DNA of 64,000 bases from Micromonospora rubida (GCF_009908295.1 NZ_JAAALO010000005.1:62001-126000), one strand, 5' to 3'. Numbered from the stretch's first letter, positions 15,347-23,303 are shown. Numbers and translations: made by a program. Notes: generated by a model from the sequence alone, not told the origin.

Positions 15347-16463
15347 TTCCCCGCCCGGGGGTGGCGGCGTCGACGTAGCGCAGCACCGCGCCCACCCCGT
15401 CGGTCAGCTCGGGCGCCTCCTCGGGGGCCAGCACGGTCAGCTCCGCGTCGGTGCCGACGAGCGCCCGGACCAGGGCCGCGTCGGCGCGTACCCGGTGCGG
15501 GTCGGGCACCGACATGGCGCTGAGCTGCCCCGGGTCGGTGGAGATGTCGAGCGGTCCCGGGCCGATCCACAGCTCCTCCGTGGACGACGGGTCGTCCACG
15601 ATCAGCATGGTGTCGACCTGGTTGCGTTGCAGCGCCGACACGACCGCGTCGAGGCCCGCCCCGACGTCCTCCTGCATGCCGAAGCGGTCCAGTGCGGCGG
15701 TGATCCGCTGGTCGGCCACCTCGGCGATGGTCTGCACGGTGAGGTCGTCCATCAGCGTCGGGTCCGCCCCGGCGTGCCGCGAACCGGCGTCGGTGCGCAC
15801 CACCATGTCCTGCCAGCGCTCGGGGAGCTGGGCGGCGATCATGCCGGTGGCCCGCACGTCGCCGGCGACCACCAGCACGTCCGCGCCGACCTTCTCGGCC
15901 AGCTCCACAGTGGCCGCCGCCACGTCGCCGGCGTTGTGGTGCCACGCCTCCGTGGCGGCCCGTTGGTAGCGGGACTGCGACCAGCCACCCGGCTTGACCC
16001 GGCGCAGCGGGAATTCGTCCCGGCCGGTGACGTGGGCGCGGCGGGGAACCCCGCCCGCGCTGACCGCCACGGCGTCGGCGCCGGTCCGGTCGGCCAACAC
16101 CCGTACCCAGGCGATCTGCTCGCCGCGCTGGGCGAGCATCGGCATGGTGTGCGGCAGCTCCGAGACCGCCGCCAGGTCCCGTACCGGCGGCGCGGACAGG
16201 TACTCGCTGAGCACCGCCCGACCCCGGGTCGCGAACACGGCGATGCCGTAGTCGCCGGGCATCGGATCGTGGCCGCGGACCACCCGCTCGACGGCGTCCA
16301 CGGTCGGCGCGTCGGCGCCCTGTTCCAGCAGTTCGCCCTTGAGGGCCCGCCAGCGCAGGTCGAGCGCCGGACGGGCGTCCTCGGTGTCCCGGGAGGCGTC
16401 CATGTACACCGAACACCACGGCCCGGGACGGTCGTAGAGCGGGCGCAGGAAGGACAGCTGCAT
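15339..16463 (-). CDS. Rv2629-like protein (baeRF/eRF1-like fold family)
   Basis: A 374-residue cytosolic protein resembling the mycobacterial Rv2629 group, which belongs to the bacterial release-factor-like (baeRF) superfamily. Visible landmarks: MQLSFLRPLYDRPGPWCSVYMDASRDTEDA at the start, and in the C-terminal half VGADVLVVAGDVRATGMIAAQLPERW and GLDAVVSALQRNQVDTMLIVDDP. In mycobacteria Rv2629 belongs to the hypoxia/dormancy response. Here it is the first gene of an operon with the ThDP enzyme (8-base overlap). A GAAAGGGG ribosome site precedes the ATG. The biochemical role is not established. Confidence 0.8.
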   Translation of the reverse strand: MQLSFLRPLYDRPGPWCSVYMDASRDTEDARPALDLRWRALKGELLEQGADAPTVDAVERVVRGHDPMPGDYGIAVFATRGRAVLSEYLSAPPVRDLAAVSELPHTMPMLAQRGEQIAWVRVLADRTGADAVAVSAGGVPRRAHVTGRDEFPLRRVKPGGWSQSRYQRAATEAWHHNAGDVAAATVELAEKVGADVLVVAGDVRATGMIAAQLPERWQDMVVRTDAGSRHAGADPTLMDDLTVQTIAEVADQRITAALDRFGMQEDVGAGLDAVVSALQRNQVDTMLIVDDPSSTEELWIGPGPLDISTDPGQLSAMSVPDPHRVRADAALVRALVGTDAELTVLAPEEAPELTDGVGAVLRYVDAATPGRGNG

Positions 16464-16631
16464 GCTCGACCCCTTTCCAGCTCGGCCCCCCGCTTACCCG
16501 CGCCGGTGGCCTTGTCACCTGACCGCGCCACGAACGTGACTCGCGTTCATTCACGTCGTTCACCCGAGCGTGCGGATACGATCGGTGCAGGGAACCGGAC
16601 TCTCGGTGATGAACAACTCTCGGTGGTGCAC

Positions 16632-17168
16632 ATGGACAGCGACCTCGAATACCGGCCGATCGCTCGCCCGACGCAGCGGATCGTCACCGGCCGGGTCGTC
16701 CGGTTGCTCGACGGCTATCCCCGCGAGCTGAGGATCGGCCAGCCGGTGCTGGTCGCCGTGGTGATGGCCGCCAGCGTGATGGGCCTGCTGCTGCTGGGGT
16801 TGCGCTCCCTGCTGTCCCACGGCGGCGGCGGGGCCCGGCGCAGCTGGAAGGCACTGCGCAAGGGCCCGGAGTTCCTGGTCACCCCGCTGCGGCTGCGCGA
16901 CTCCGCCGACCAGCTCTGCGAGGTGGAGCTGCACGGGCACCTGCCGCAGAGCGCCCTGCATCCGTCCGACTGGGTGCAGATCACCCTCCGGCCGCAGGAC
17001 CCGGACCTGCCGCCCCGGGTGGAGCAGATCGTCAACCTCACCACCGGGCAGCTGCTGCGCCCGCGCACCGCCACCCTGTGGAGCCATCTCGGCCCGCCGC
17101 TGCTGATCCAGGCAGCTCTGGGGGCGGTGCTGATCGCCGCGATCGCCGTCGCCGTCGTGCTCACCTGA
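16632..17168 (+). CDS. Two-segment membrane protein of unknown function
   Basis: A 178-residue protein with a cytosolic N-terminus, a first membrane segment (QPVLVAVVMAASVMGLLLLGL, about residues 37-57), a central soluble part (about 60-155), and a second membrane segment at the very C-terminus (LLIQAALGAVLIAAIAVAVVL). The central part contains CEVELHGHLPQSALHPSDWVQI, reminiscent of a small beta-barrel. The ATG at 16632 is chosen for the coding switch; the longer frame upstream is a shadow of the minus-strand operon. It is divergent from the Rv2629-like gene. Function not recognised. Confidence 0.65.
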   Translation: MDSDLEYRPIARPTQRIVTGRVVRLLDGYPRELRIGQPVLVAVVMAASVMGLLLLGLRSLLSHGGGGARRSWKALRKGPEFLVTPLRLRDSADQLCEVELHGHLPQSALHPSDWVQITLRPQDPDLPPRVEQIVNLTTGQLLRPRTATLWSHLGPPLLIQAALGAVLIAAIAVAVVLT

Positions 17169-17202
17169 GGGAACCCCTGGCGGATTCCGGCCGGCGTGAG
17201 CA

Positions 17203-17271
17203 GCGCGTTACCGGCCGGCGCGGGAAGCGCGTTACCGGCCGGCGCGGGAAGCGCGTTACCGGCCGGCGCGG
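17203..17271. repeat. 24-base tandem repeat, nearly three copies
   Basis: The unit GCGCGTTACCGGCCGGCGCGGGAA occurs at 17203-17226 and 17227-17250, then as a partial third copy at 17251-17271. The third copy contains the stop codon of the alpha/beta hydrolase gene. Each unit contains the palindrome CCGGCCGG, so it may fold and act as a terminator between the convergent genes. Confidence 0.8.
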
Positions 17272-18122
17272 CCCGCCGTCCGGCTGCGGGCGAGGAATCG
17301 CTCCACCGTGGCCGCGAATGCCGACGGGTCGTCCACCCAGGGGAAGTGCCCCGCCCGGGGCTGCACCACCAGCTCGGCGTCGCCGAACAGCGCGGCCAGC
17401 TCGCGTACCGCCGTGCAGGTCGGCCAGATGTCGTACTCACCGACCACCAGCAGCACCGGCGTCGGGAGCGCCGCGAGCCGCCCCGGCAGCGCGGGATCAG
17501 GGTCGAAGCCGGCGTAGAAACCGTCCGTCGCGGGCTGGGTGAACTGGTCCGGCTCGGCGGACGCCTGCGCCCGCGCCGCGGCGTTCCACTCGCCGTACAG
17601 CAGCGGCGCGGACAGCCAGCGGTACCGCGCCAACTCCTGCGGCGTGCCGGCCTCGGCGTGCAGCGCGGCGACAGCCTCCGCGTGCCAGGGCTCGTGCGCC
17701 CGCAGGGCGAGCACCTCCGCAATGCCGAGGTCCGACTGGAGGTCGACCACCCGCAGCGACGGGTCGACCAGTACGAGGCTGTCGAGCCGGTGTGGATACG
17801 CGGCAGCGTAGAGCAGGCAGACCCCGCCGCTGGCCGAGTGCCCGAACAGGTCCATCCGGTCCAGCCCGAGGTGACGGCGCAGCGCCTCGACGTCCTCGAC
17901 GATCCGGTCGACGCGATAGGTCGCCGGATCGGCCGGCACACCGGACCCGCCCGTGCCCCGGTTGTCGAGCAGGACCAGGGTCCGGTGCGCGCTGAGCCCG
18001 CCCAACTCGCCCAGATACTCGACGGCCTGCCCGGGTCCACCGGGGATGCACACCAGCGGCGGACCTGAACCAACGAGCCGGTAACCGAGTTCGGTGCCGT
18101 CCCAGGAGCGAAAGCGCTGCAC
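17256..18122 (-). CDS. Alpha/beta hydrolase, proline iminopeptidase-like
   Basis: A serine hydrolase of about 288 residues. It has the GGPG oxyanion motif (CIPGGPG), DNRGTGGSG, the nucleophile elbow GHSASGG, the acid in GEYDIWP and the His in AGHFPWVDDP, so the Ser-Asp-His triad is complete. The GGPG and DNRG motifs are typical of proline iminopeptidase-like enzymes, but the substrate is unknown. The start is unclear: GTG at 18122 gives the usual family N-terminus (VQRFRSWDGTELGYR); GTG at 18140 or 18212 would lengthen it. The 3' end lies inside a tandem repeat. Confidence 0.82.
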   Translation of the reverse strand: MQRFRSWDGTELGYRLVGSGPPLVCIPGGPGQAVEYLGELGGLSAHRTLVLLDNRGTGGSGVPADPATYRVDRIVEDVEALRRHLGLDRMDLFGHSASGGVCLLYAAAYPHRLDSLVLVDPSLRVVDLQSDLGIAEVLALRAHEPWHAEAVAALHAEAGTPQELARYRWLSAPLLYGEWNAAARAQASAEPDQFTQPATDGFYAGFDPDPALPGRLAALPTPVLLVVGEYDIWPTCTAVRELAALFGDAELVVQPRAGHFPWVDDPSAFAATVERFLARSRTAGRAGR

Positions 18123-18236
18123 GCCGCCGGATTCTGCCACGCACCGGCAAGCCTTCACGCCCGGGAGCTCACGACACAGCCACCCGTACGAAAGCGTCGC
18201 TGGCACCCCCACGACCCGCTACGCCCCGGCGCGCCT

Positions 18237-18296
18237 GCAAATTCACGGAATTAGTGGCCTCGCGCCCGCGTAAGGCCACTAATTCCGTGAATTTGC
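18237..18296. repeat. Perfect 24-base inverted repeat
   Basis: Arms at 18237-18260 and 18273-18296 are perfectly complementary over 24 bases around a 12-base GC-rich loop (18261-18272). The core reads AATTCACGGAATTAGTGGCC. The arms are clearly AT-richer than the surrounding DNA. It sits between the upstream region of the hydrolase gene and the truncated dehalogenase gene. It could be a terminator-like hairpin, a REP/MITE-type element or an operator; only one copy is in the window. Confidence 0.85.
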
Positions 18297-18380
18297 GTGA
18301 CCTTCAGGGCCCAGGGGGCTGGGAGGGGTGGGGGCGGGTTGTGGGGTTTCCGGTGGGGTGGGGGCGGGCAACGGGGTGCC

Positions 18381-19040
18381 ATGTTCGAGGGGTTCGCGCT
18401 TGAGGAGATCGACGTCGGCGAGGTACGGCTGCGGGTGCGCCACGGCGGGTCGGGACCGCCGGTGGTGCTGCTGCACGGCCACCCGCGTACCCACGCCACG
18501 TGGCACCGGGTCGCGCCGCTGCTGGCCCGGGAGCACACCGTGATCTGCCCGGACCTGCGGGGCTACGGCGGCTCGTCGAAGCCTCCGAGCGACCCCGGGC
18601 ACACCACGTACGCCAAGCGGGCGATGGCCCGCGACGTGGTCGGCCTGCTCGACGCGCTCGGCCACGACCGCGCGGCGGTGGTCGGGCACGACCGGGGCTG
18701 CTACGTGGCGATGCGCACGGCGCTGGACCACCCCGACCGGGTGACCCGGCTGGGGGTGCTCGACGGGGTGCCGATCGGCGAGGCCCTGGCCCGCGCCGAC
18801 GCCCGGTTCGCGGCCCGCTGGTGGCACTGGTTCTTCCTCGGCCAGTCGGACAAGCCGGCCGAGCGGGTGATCACCGCCGACCCGGACGCCTGGTACGGCG
18901 GCTCGCCGGCCGTGATGGGCGCGGAGGCGTACGCCGACTACCGCCGGGCGATCCACGACCCGGCGACGGTGCACGCGATGTGCGAGGACTACCGGGCTGG
19001 GCTCGGCCCGGACCGGGCGAGTGACGGACGCCGCCGATGA
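18381..19040 (+). pseudogene. Haloacetate dehalogenase-like alpha/beta hydrolase, C-terminally truncated
   Basis: The 219 residues present match the fluoro/haloacetate dehalogenase branch of epoxide hydrolase-like proteins: HGHPRTHATWHRVAP, PDLRGYGGSSKP, and the nucleophile Asp104 in VGHDRGCYVAMR with the substrate-binding Arg residues. The reading then breaks off after CEDYRAGLGPDR, where family members run another 70 or so residues with the catalytic His. That His is absent. Nucleotides just after this point still read like the family in another frame (AADDGCRAGEP) before the DUF3817 gene begins, so a frameshift plus deletion is likely. The protein, if made, should be inactive. Confidence 0.7.
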
Positions 19041-19080
19041 CGGGTGCCGCGCGGGCGAGCCGGCCCGGCATCGGCGGCGG

Positions 19081-19425
19081 TCAGCCGACCGGGGTCAGCG
19101 GGCGGTCCGGCTCGGGTGTGGTGCGCAGCATGCCCCGCCGGGCGGCCCAGCGCTCGAAGATCAGGGTCGCGAACGGCGGAACGGAGCAGGCCAGCGCCAC
19201 GACGGTGGGCCACAGCCGCCACCGGTGCAGCCGGGCCACGGCCAGCACCAGCAGGCCGTACACGACGAAGAGCCCGCCGTGGATCGGCCCGAAGATCTTC
19301 ACCCCGATCTCGTTGTCCGGCGGCCCGTACTTGACGGCCATGCTGACCAGCAGGGCCAGCCAGGAGCAGGCCTCGGCGATCGCCGCCGCCACGAACAGTT
19401 TGGTGATCTTCTCGCGCATCGTCAC
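19081..19425 (-). CDS. DUF3817 membrane protein
   Basis: A 114-residue protein with three hydrophobic segments (KLFVAAAIAEACSWLALLVSMAV, GGLFVVYGLLVLAVARL, and VVALACSVPPFATLIFERW). The AEACSWLALL, KIFGPIHGGLFVVYG and PPFATLIFERW signatures are those of DUF3817, an actinobacterial integral membrane family of unknown function. The start could be ATG at 19425 or 19419. It is convergent with the truncated dehalogenase gene and divergent from the ligase gene. Confidence 0.88.
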   Translation of the reverse strand: MTMREKITKLFVAAAIAEACSWLALLVSMAVKYGPPDNEIGVKIFGPIHGGLFVVYGLLVLAVARLHRWRLWPTVVALACSVPPFATLIFERWAARRGMLRTTPEPDRPLTPVG

Positions 19426-19528
19426 TCCCCCACCGGTTGCCGGCCATGCTAACCAGCCCGGCGGGCCGATCTGGGCAGCGACGGGCTGACGCGACGGGAA
19501 TCACGCGGGCCCCGGTTGGGTACGTGTA

Positions 19529-19542
19529 GGGACCTTCGGGTC
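19529..19542. promoter_or_regulatory. DevR/DosR-like box upstream of the ligase gene
   Basis: GGGACCTTCGGGTC, an inverted repeat GACC-TTCG-GGTC with flanking G/C, resembles the core of the actinobacterial hypoxia-response box (GGGAC-N-GTCCC type). It lies 60 bases before the chosen start at 19602. Match is partial and no DevR gene is in the window. Confidence 0.3.
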
Positions 19543-19601
19543 TTCCCCGACCCGCGCCGCCGTGCGAGGTTAGGGGGACCAACGGCGACAAGGCGGTGAC
19601 G

Positions 19602-21080
19602 ATGGGCGAGGACGTCGGCGTACGGACATTCACCCGCGAGGACCGGGCCCGCTATCGCGAGAAGGTGCGGCGGTGCCTGGACGTCTTCGCCGAGATGCTT
19701 CGGGAGTCCCGATTCGACGTCGAGCGGCCGATGACCGGGGTGGAGATCGAGCTCAACCTGGTCGACGACGACTCGATGCCGGCGATGCGCAACGCCGAAG
19801 TGCTGACCGCCATCGCGGACCCGAGCTTCCAGACCGAGCTTGGGCAGTTCAACATCGAGATCAACGTCGCGCCGCGCCGGCTGGCCGGAGCCAGCACCGC
19901 CGCGTTCGAGGAACACATCCGGGCCAGCCTGAATGCCGCCGAGACGAAGGCCCGTGGCGTCGGCGCGCACATGGTGATGATCGGCGTCCTGCCGACGCTG
20001 CGGCCGGAGCACCTGACCGCCGAGACGCTGTCGGCCAATCCGCGCTACAAGCTGCTCAACGAGCAGATCTTCGCCGCTCGCGGCGAGGACCTGCGGATCT
20101 CGATCAGCGGGGTCGAGCGGCTCGCGGTCACCGCCGACACCATCACCCCCGAGGCGGCCTGCACCAGCACCCAGTTCCACCTTCAGGTCAGCCCGGCCCA
20201 GTTCGCCGACTACTGGAACGCCGCCCAGGCGATCGCCGGCATCCAGGTGGCCCTCGGCGCGAACTCGCCGCTGTTCTTCGGTCGGGAGCTGTGGCGCGAG
20301 ACCCGCATCCCGCTGTTCCAGCAGGCCACCGACACCCGGGCGGAGGAGATCAAGGCCCAGGGGGTACGCCCGCGGGTGTGGTTCGGCGAGCGGTGGATCA
20401 CCACGGTGTTCGACCTGTTCGAGGAGAACGTCCGCTACTTCCCGGCGCTGCTGCCGGTGTGCGACCCGGAGGACCCGGCCGAGGCCCTCGCCCGGGGTGA
20501 CGTGCCGAAGCTCGCCGAGCTGCGGCTGCACAACGGCACCGTCTACCGCTGGAACCGCCCGGTGTACGACGTGTACAAGGGCCGCCCGCACCTGCGGGTG
20601 GAGAACCGGGTGCTGCCCGCCGGCCCGACCGTGCTCGACACGGTCGCCAACGGCGCGTTCTACTTCGGGCTGGTCCGGGCCCTCGCCGAGTCGGACCGGC
20701 CACTGTGGTCGCAGATGTCGTTCAGCGCCGCCGAGGAGAACTTCAATGCCTGCGCCCGGCACGGCATCGACGCCCAGGTGTTCTGGCCCGGCTTGGGGTA
20801 CCTGCCCGTCACCGAGCTGGTGCTGCGCCGGCTGCTGCCGCTGGCCCATGACGGGCTGGACCGGTGGGGCCTGGACCCGGCCGAGCGGGACCGGCTGCTC
20901 GGCATCATCGAGCAGCGCTGCCTGACCGGCCGCAACGGGGCCACCTGGCAGGTGGAGACGCTGCACCGGCTGGAGTCCGCCGACCACCTGGACCGGCCGG
21001 CGGCGCTGCGCGAGGTGGTCCGGCACTACGTGGACCTGATGCACAGCAACCAGCCGGTCCACGAGTGGCCGATCCCCTGA
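19602..21080 (+). CDS. Glutamate-cysteine ligase family 2 protein (EgtA/GshA-like)
   Basis: A 492-residue ATP-grasp-like carboxylate-amine ligase of the GCS2 group, expected to form gamma-glutamyl amide bonds. Landmarks: GVEIELNLVDD (about residues 47-57, metal/ATP-binding Glu residues), TELGQFNIEINVAP (about 85-98), CTSTQFHLQVSP, and RVENRVLPAGPTVLDTVANGAFYFG. Most GCS2 members are unproven; gamma-glutamylcysteine synthesis for ergothioneine is one option, but no egt genes are here. ATG 19602 is preferred to GTG 19596 because AAGG at 19590 is better spaced for it. The preceding intergenic region holds a DevR-like box. Confidence 0.8.
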   Translation: MGEDVGVRTFTREDRARYREKVRRCLDVFAEMLRESRFDVERPMTGVEIELNLVDDDSMPAMRNAEVLTAIADPSFQTELGQFNIEINVAPRRLAGASTAAFEEHIRASLNAAETKARGVGAHMVMIGVLPTLRPEHLTAETLSANPRYKLLNEQIFAARGEDLRISISGVERLAVTADTITPEAACTSTQFHLQVSPAQFADYWNAAQAIAGIQVALGANSPLFFGRELWRETRIPLFQQATDTRAEEIKAQGVRPRVWFGERWITTVFDLFEENVRYFPALLPVCDPEDPAEALARGDVPKLAELRLHNGTVYRWNRPVYDVYKGRPHLRVENRVLPAGPTVLDTVANGAFYFGLVRALAESDRPLWSQMSFSAAEENFNACARHGIDAQVFWPGLGYLPVTELVLRRLLPLAHDGLDRWGLDPAERDRLLGIIEQRCLTGRNGATWQVETLHRLESADHLDRPAALREVVRHYVDLMHSNQPVHEWPIP

Positions 21081-21161
21081 ACACTCGTGGCCCGGGCGGC
21101 TGCCCGTTCGATGGGGGTGAACGCCGCCGCCGACTCCGCGTGCTGGGCAGAGGACGCGGAG

Positions 21162-22388
21162 TCAGGCCGTCTCCTGCCGGACGCCGCGGCGCCAGACGGC
21201 CCGGATCCCGAGCGTGTCGGTGATGGTGGTGGTGGGGTCGCCGTCGACCAGCAGCAGGTCGGCGCGGGCGCCGGGCGCCACCCGGCCGCGGTCGGTCAGC
21301 CCGAACCGGCGGGCGGGCAGGGCGGTGGCCGCCCGCAGGGCCTGGACGGGGGTGAGCCCGGCCGCGACCAGCAGCCGCAGCTCGTGGTGCAGGCTCGCGC
21401 CGTGCGCGAGGCCGCCCAGGGACGGCACCGGCACCGACACGTCGGTGCCGGCCAGGACGTCGACGCCGGCCGCGTGCAGGGCGCCGACCGTGGCCAGCAC
21501 GTCCTCGAGCTTGCCCTGCGGGTACACGTCGAAGCTGCCGCACAGGGTGTCCAGCCACGGCTGACTCAGCTTCGACCGCACCCGCTCGTCGGCCGCCAGC
21601 TCCGCGCCGGTGCCGCCCATGATGGACGAGACCAGCACCAGGCAGGGGATGACGAACGCGCCGGCGTCGGCCAGCGCGGCGACCAGCTCCGGGGGGTGTG
21701 GGCGGTCGATGAACACGTGGGTGAACCCGTCCACCCCCGTCGCGATGCCCTGGGCGGTGGCCTCCGCAGTGAGGGCGTGTGCGAGCGCCATCCGGCCGTG
21801 CTCGTGCGCCGCGCGCACCCCGGCGGCGACCGTCTCCTCGCTCATCGTCGGCAGCCCGGGGTGGCCCAGCACGCTCCCCTCTTCGATCATGATCTTGATG
21901 TAGTCGGAGCCGTCGGCGACCAGCGCCGCCACCGAAGCGGCCGCTTCCTCCGGGGTGCTGACGTCCGGCATCACGAGCGGCCCCTCGGACGGGTCGGGCA
22001 GCTCGACGCCCGGGGGCGGGCCGTCCCCGGGGAACAGCTCGGAGGGGTGGCCGCCAGGGGCGGTCAGCGCGAAGCCCGCGGAGCGCACGTCCGCCAGGTC
22101 GTCACGGTCGGCGACCTTCCCGCGCCGCACCGACGTGAATCGGCCCTGCATCTCCAGTTCGGTGGTGACCCCGAAGGACAGCGCGTCCCGCAGCCCGGCC
22201 GGGGAGGTGTGGACGTGGGAGTCGATGAGACCGGGCAGCAGGGTCGCGCCCCGGGCGTCGACGACGGTCGCGCCGTCGGGCACGGGCCCCCCGAGCGCCA
22301 CGATCCGCTGTCCGTCGAGCACGACGGTGCGCTCCTCGATGACGCGTTCGCCGTCGAAGATCCGGGCGCCGGTGATGGCGGTGATCAT
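21162..22388 (-). CDS. Amidohydrolase family protein
   Basis: A 408-residue metal-dependent hydrolase of the imidazolonepropionase/prolidase-like amidohydrolase group. Metal ligands can be seen: HVH in LIDSHVHTS (about residues 58-60), a Lys in SDYIKIMIEEG that may be carboxylated, His in HEHGRMALAHALTAEA and GVDGFTHVFIDR, and Asp in VLAGTDVSVPVP. A C-terminal small beta domain (APGARADLLLVDGDP) closes the fold. Substrate unknown. It is divergent from the TetR regulator with three operator copies between them. A 6-base-pair hairpin at 22398-22413 overlaps its ribosome binding site. Confidence 0.88.
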   Translation of the reverse strand: MITAITGARIFDGERVIEERTVVLDGQRIVALGGPVPDGATVVDARGATLLPGLIDSHVHTSPAGLRDALSFGVTTELEMQGRFTSVRRGKVADRDDLADVRSAGFALTAPGGHPSELFPGDGPPPGVELPDPSEGPLVMPDVSTPEEAAASVAALVADGSDYIKIMIEEGSVLGHPGLPTMSEETVAAGVRAAHEHGRMALAHALTAEATAQGIATGVDGFTHVFIDRPHPPELVAALADAGAFVIPCLVLVSSIMGGTGAELAADERVRSKLSQPWLDTLCGSFDVYPQGKLEDVLATVGALHAAGVDVLAGTDVSVPVPSLGGLAHGASLHHELRLLVAAGLTPVQALRAATALPARRFGLTDRGRVAPGARADLLLVDGDPTTTITDTLGIRAVWRRGVRQETA

Positions 22389-22397
22389 GATCAGCTT

Positions 22398-22413
22398 CCT
22401 CTCCCTTGAGAGG
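22398..22413 (-). promoter_or_regulatory. Hairpin covering the ribosome binding site of the amidohydrolase gene
   Basis: CCTCTC and GAGAGG pair around a 4-base loop. On the minus strand the GGGAGAGG Shine-Dalgarno lies inside the stem, 9 bases before the ATG, so it could limit translation. Confidence 0.4.
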
Positions 22414-22424
22414 CCCCACGGCCC

Positions 22425-22476
22425 CTTAACGCCGTTAAGCCCCTAACGTCGTTAAGGATTACTTGAACGGTGTTAA
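22425..22476. promoter_or_regulatory. Three operator-like palindromes between the amidohydrolase and tetR genes
   Basis: TTAACGCCGTTAA (centre 22432, perfect dyad), CTAACGTCGTTAA (centre 22449) and TGAACGGTGTTAA (centre 22470) share the core TTAACG-N-CGTTAA. Centres are 17 and 21 bases apart. The third overlaps a likely -10 element TAATCT (22474-22479) whose start site would fall at or next to the GTG at 22487. They are probably binding sites of the adjacent TetR protein, controlling both genes. Confidence 0.7.
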
Positions 22477-22486
22477 TCTGTCAAGC

Positions 22487-23155
22487 GTGACCTCCCCCTC
22501 CCCCGGCCGGGCGACCCGGCTCGACCGCCACCACGTGGTCCGCACCGCCCTGCGGCTGGTCGACGAGGTGGGCCTCGATGGGCTGACGATGCGCCGGCTC
22601 GCGACTGAACTCGACGTGAAGGCGCCCGCGCTGTACTGGCACTTCGCGAACAAGCAGGAGTTGCTCGACCACGTCGCGCACCTGATGACGCTGGACTGGC
22701 TCCGGGCGCTGCCCGAGGTCCCCGCCGGGGCGTGGGACGAGTGGATCACCACGCGCGCCCGCGACTACCGGCGACTGCTGCTCTCGCGCCGCGACGGCGC
22801 CCGGCTGGTGGCCGGCACCCGGCCCCTGGCCGAGAGTTTCCCGCTGCTCGACGCCGCGGTCGGCACCTTCGCGCAGGTGGCGGACTGCCGCCCCGGCACG
22901 GCGCTGCGCTGCCTGGTCACCGTCAACACGTACGTGGCCGGCTTCGTCCTCGAGGAGCAGGGCGAGCTGGACCGCGAGCCCGACCCGGCGGAGCAGCCCG
23001 GGGCGGACCCCGCCCGGCTGGCCCTACTGCGATCGGGGCGCCCGGCCCCCCACCTCTCCGCAGCCATCGACGAGGTCGGCGCCCCCAGCGGTGAGGAGAC
23101 CTTCGAGTACGGGCTGGGCCTCATCGTCGAGGGGGTGCGCGTCCGCCTGGCCTAG
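22487..23155 (+). CDS. TetR family transcriptional regulator (TetR_C_1 type)
   Basis: A 222-residue repressor. Its N-terminal helix-turn-helix is clear (LTMRRLATELDVKAPALYWHFANKQELLDHV, about residues 40-70), matching the TetR(A)-like subgroup with APALYWHF. The C-terminal ligand domain (about 85-220) is of the TetR_C type. GTG at 22487 is preferred over the TTG 24 bases earlier, because an extended -10 (TAATCT) ends 7 bases before it and no Shine-Dalgarno exists, pointing to a leaderless message. It is divergent from the amidohydrolase gene, its most likely target along with itself. Confidence 0.88.
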   Translation: MTSPSPGRATRLDRHHVVRTALRLVDEVGLDGLTMRRLATELDVKAPALYWHFANKQELLDHVAHLMTLDWLRALPEVPAGAWDEWITTRARDYRRLLLSRRDGARLVAGTRPLAESFPLLDAAVGTFAQVADCRPGTALRCLVTVNTYVAGFVLEEQGELDREPDPAEQPGADPARLALLRSGRPAPHLSAAIDEVGAPSGEETFEYGLGLIVEGVRVRLA

Positions 23156-23268
23156 CTGGACGTCCGCAGACGCCGGCACGGCCGACCCGGCCCTCGCCCA
23201 GCTCACGGCGAGCGACATCGGGACGCCTCGGAGCCGTACGTGGCGGGCCACCAACCCGGGCGATCCTA

Positions 23269-23303
23269 TTGACAGTCGATAGGTTCCGAGTGATAGTCGA
23301 TGC
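23269..23303 (+). promoter_or_regulatory. Promoter with direct-repeat operators before the DUF2975/XRE genes
   Basis: TTGACA (23269-23274), a 17-base spacer and GATAGT (23292-23297) put the start site on the ATG at 23304, so the message is leaderless. The 12-base direct repeat TGA(C/T)AGTCGAT(A/G) covers both the -35 (23270-23281) and the -10 (23291-23302), two helical turns apart, and the first copy is embedded in an imperfect palindrome. It fits autoregulation by the XRE protein. Confidence 0.65.
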
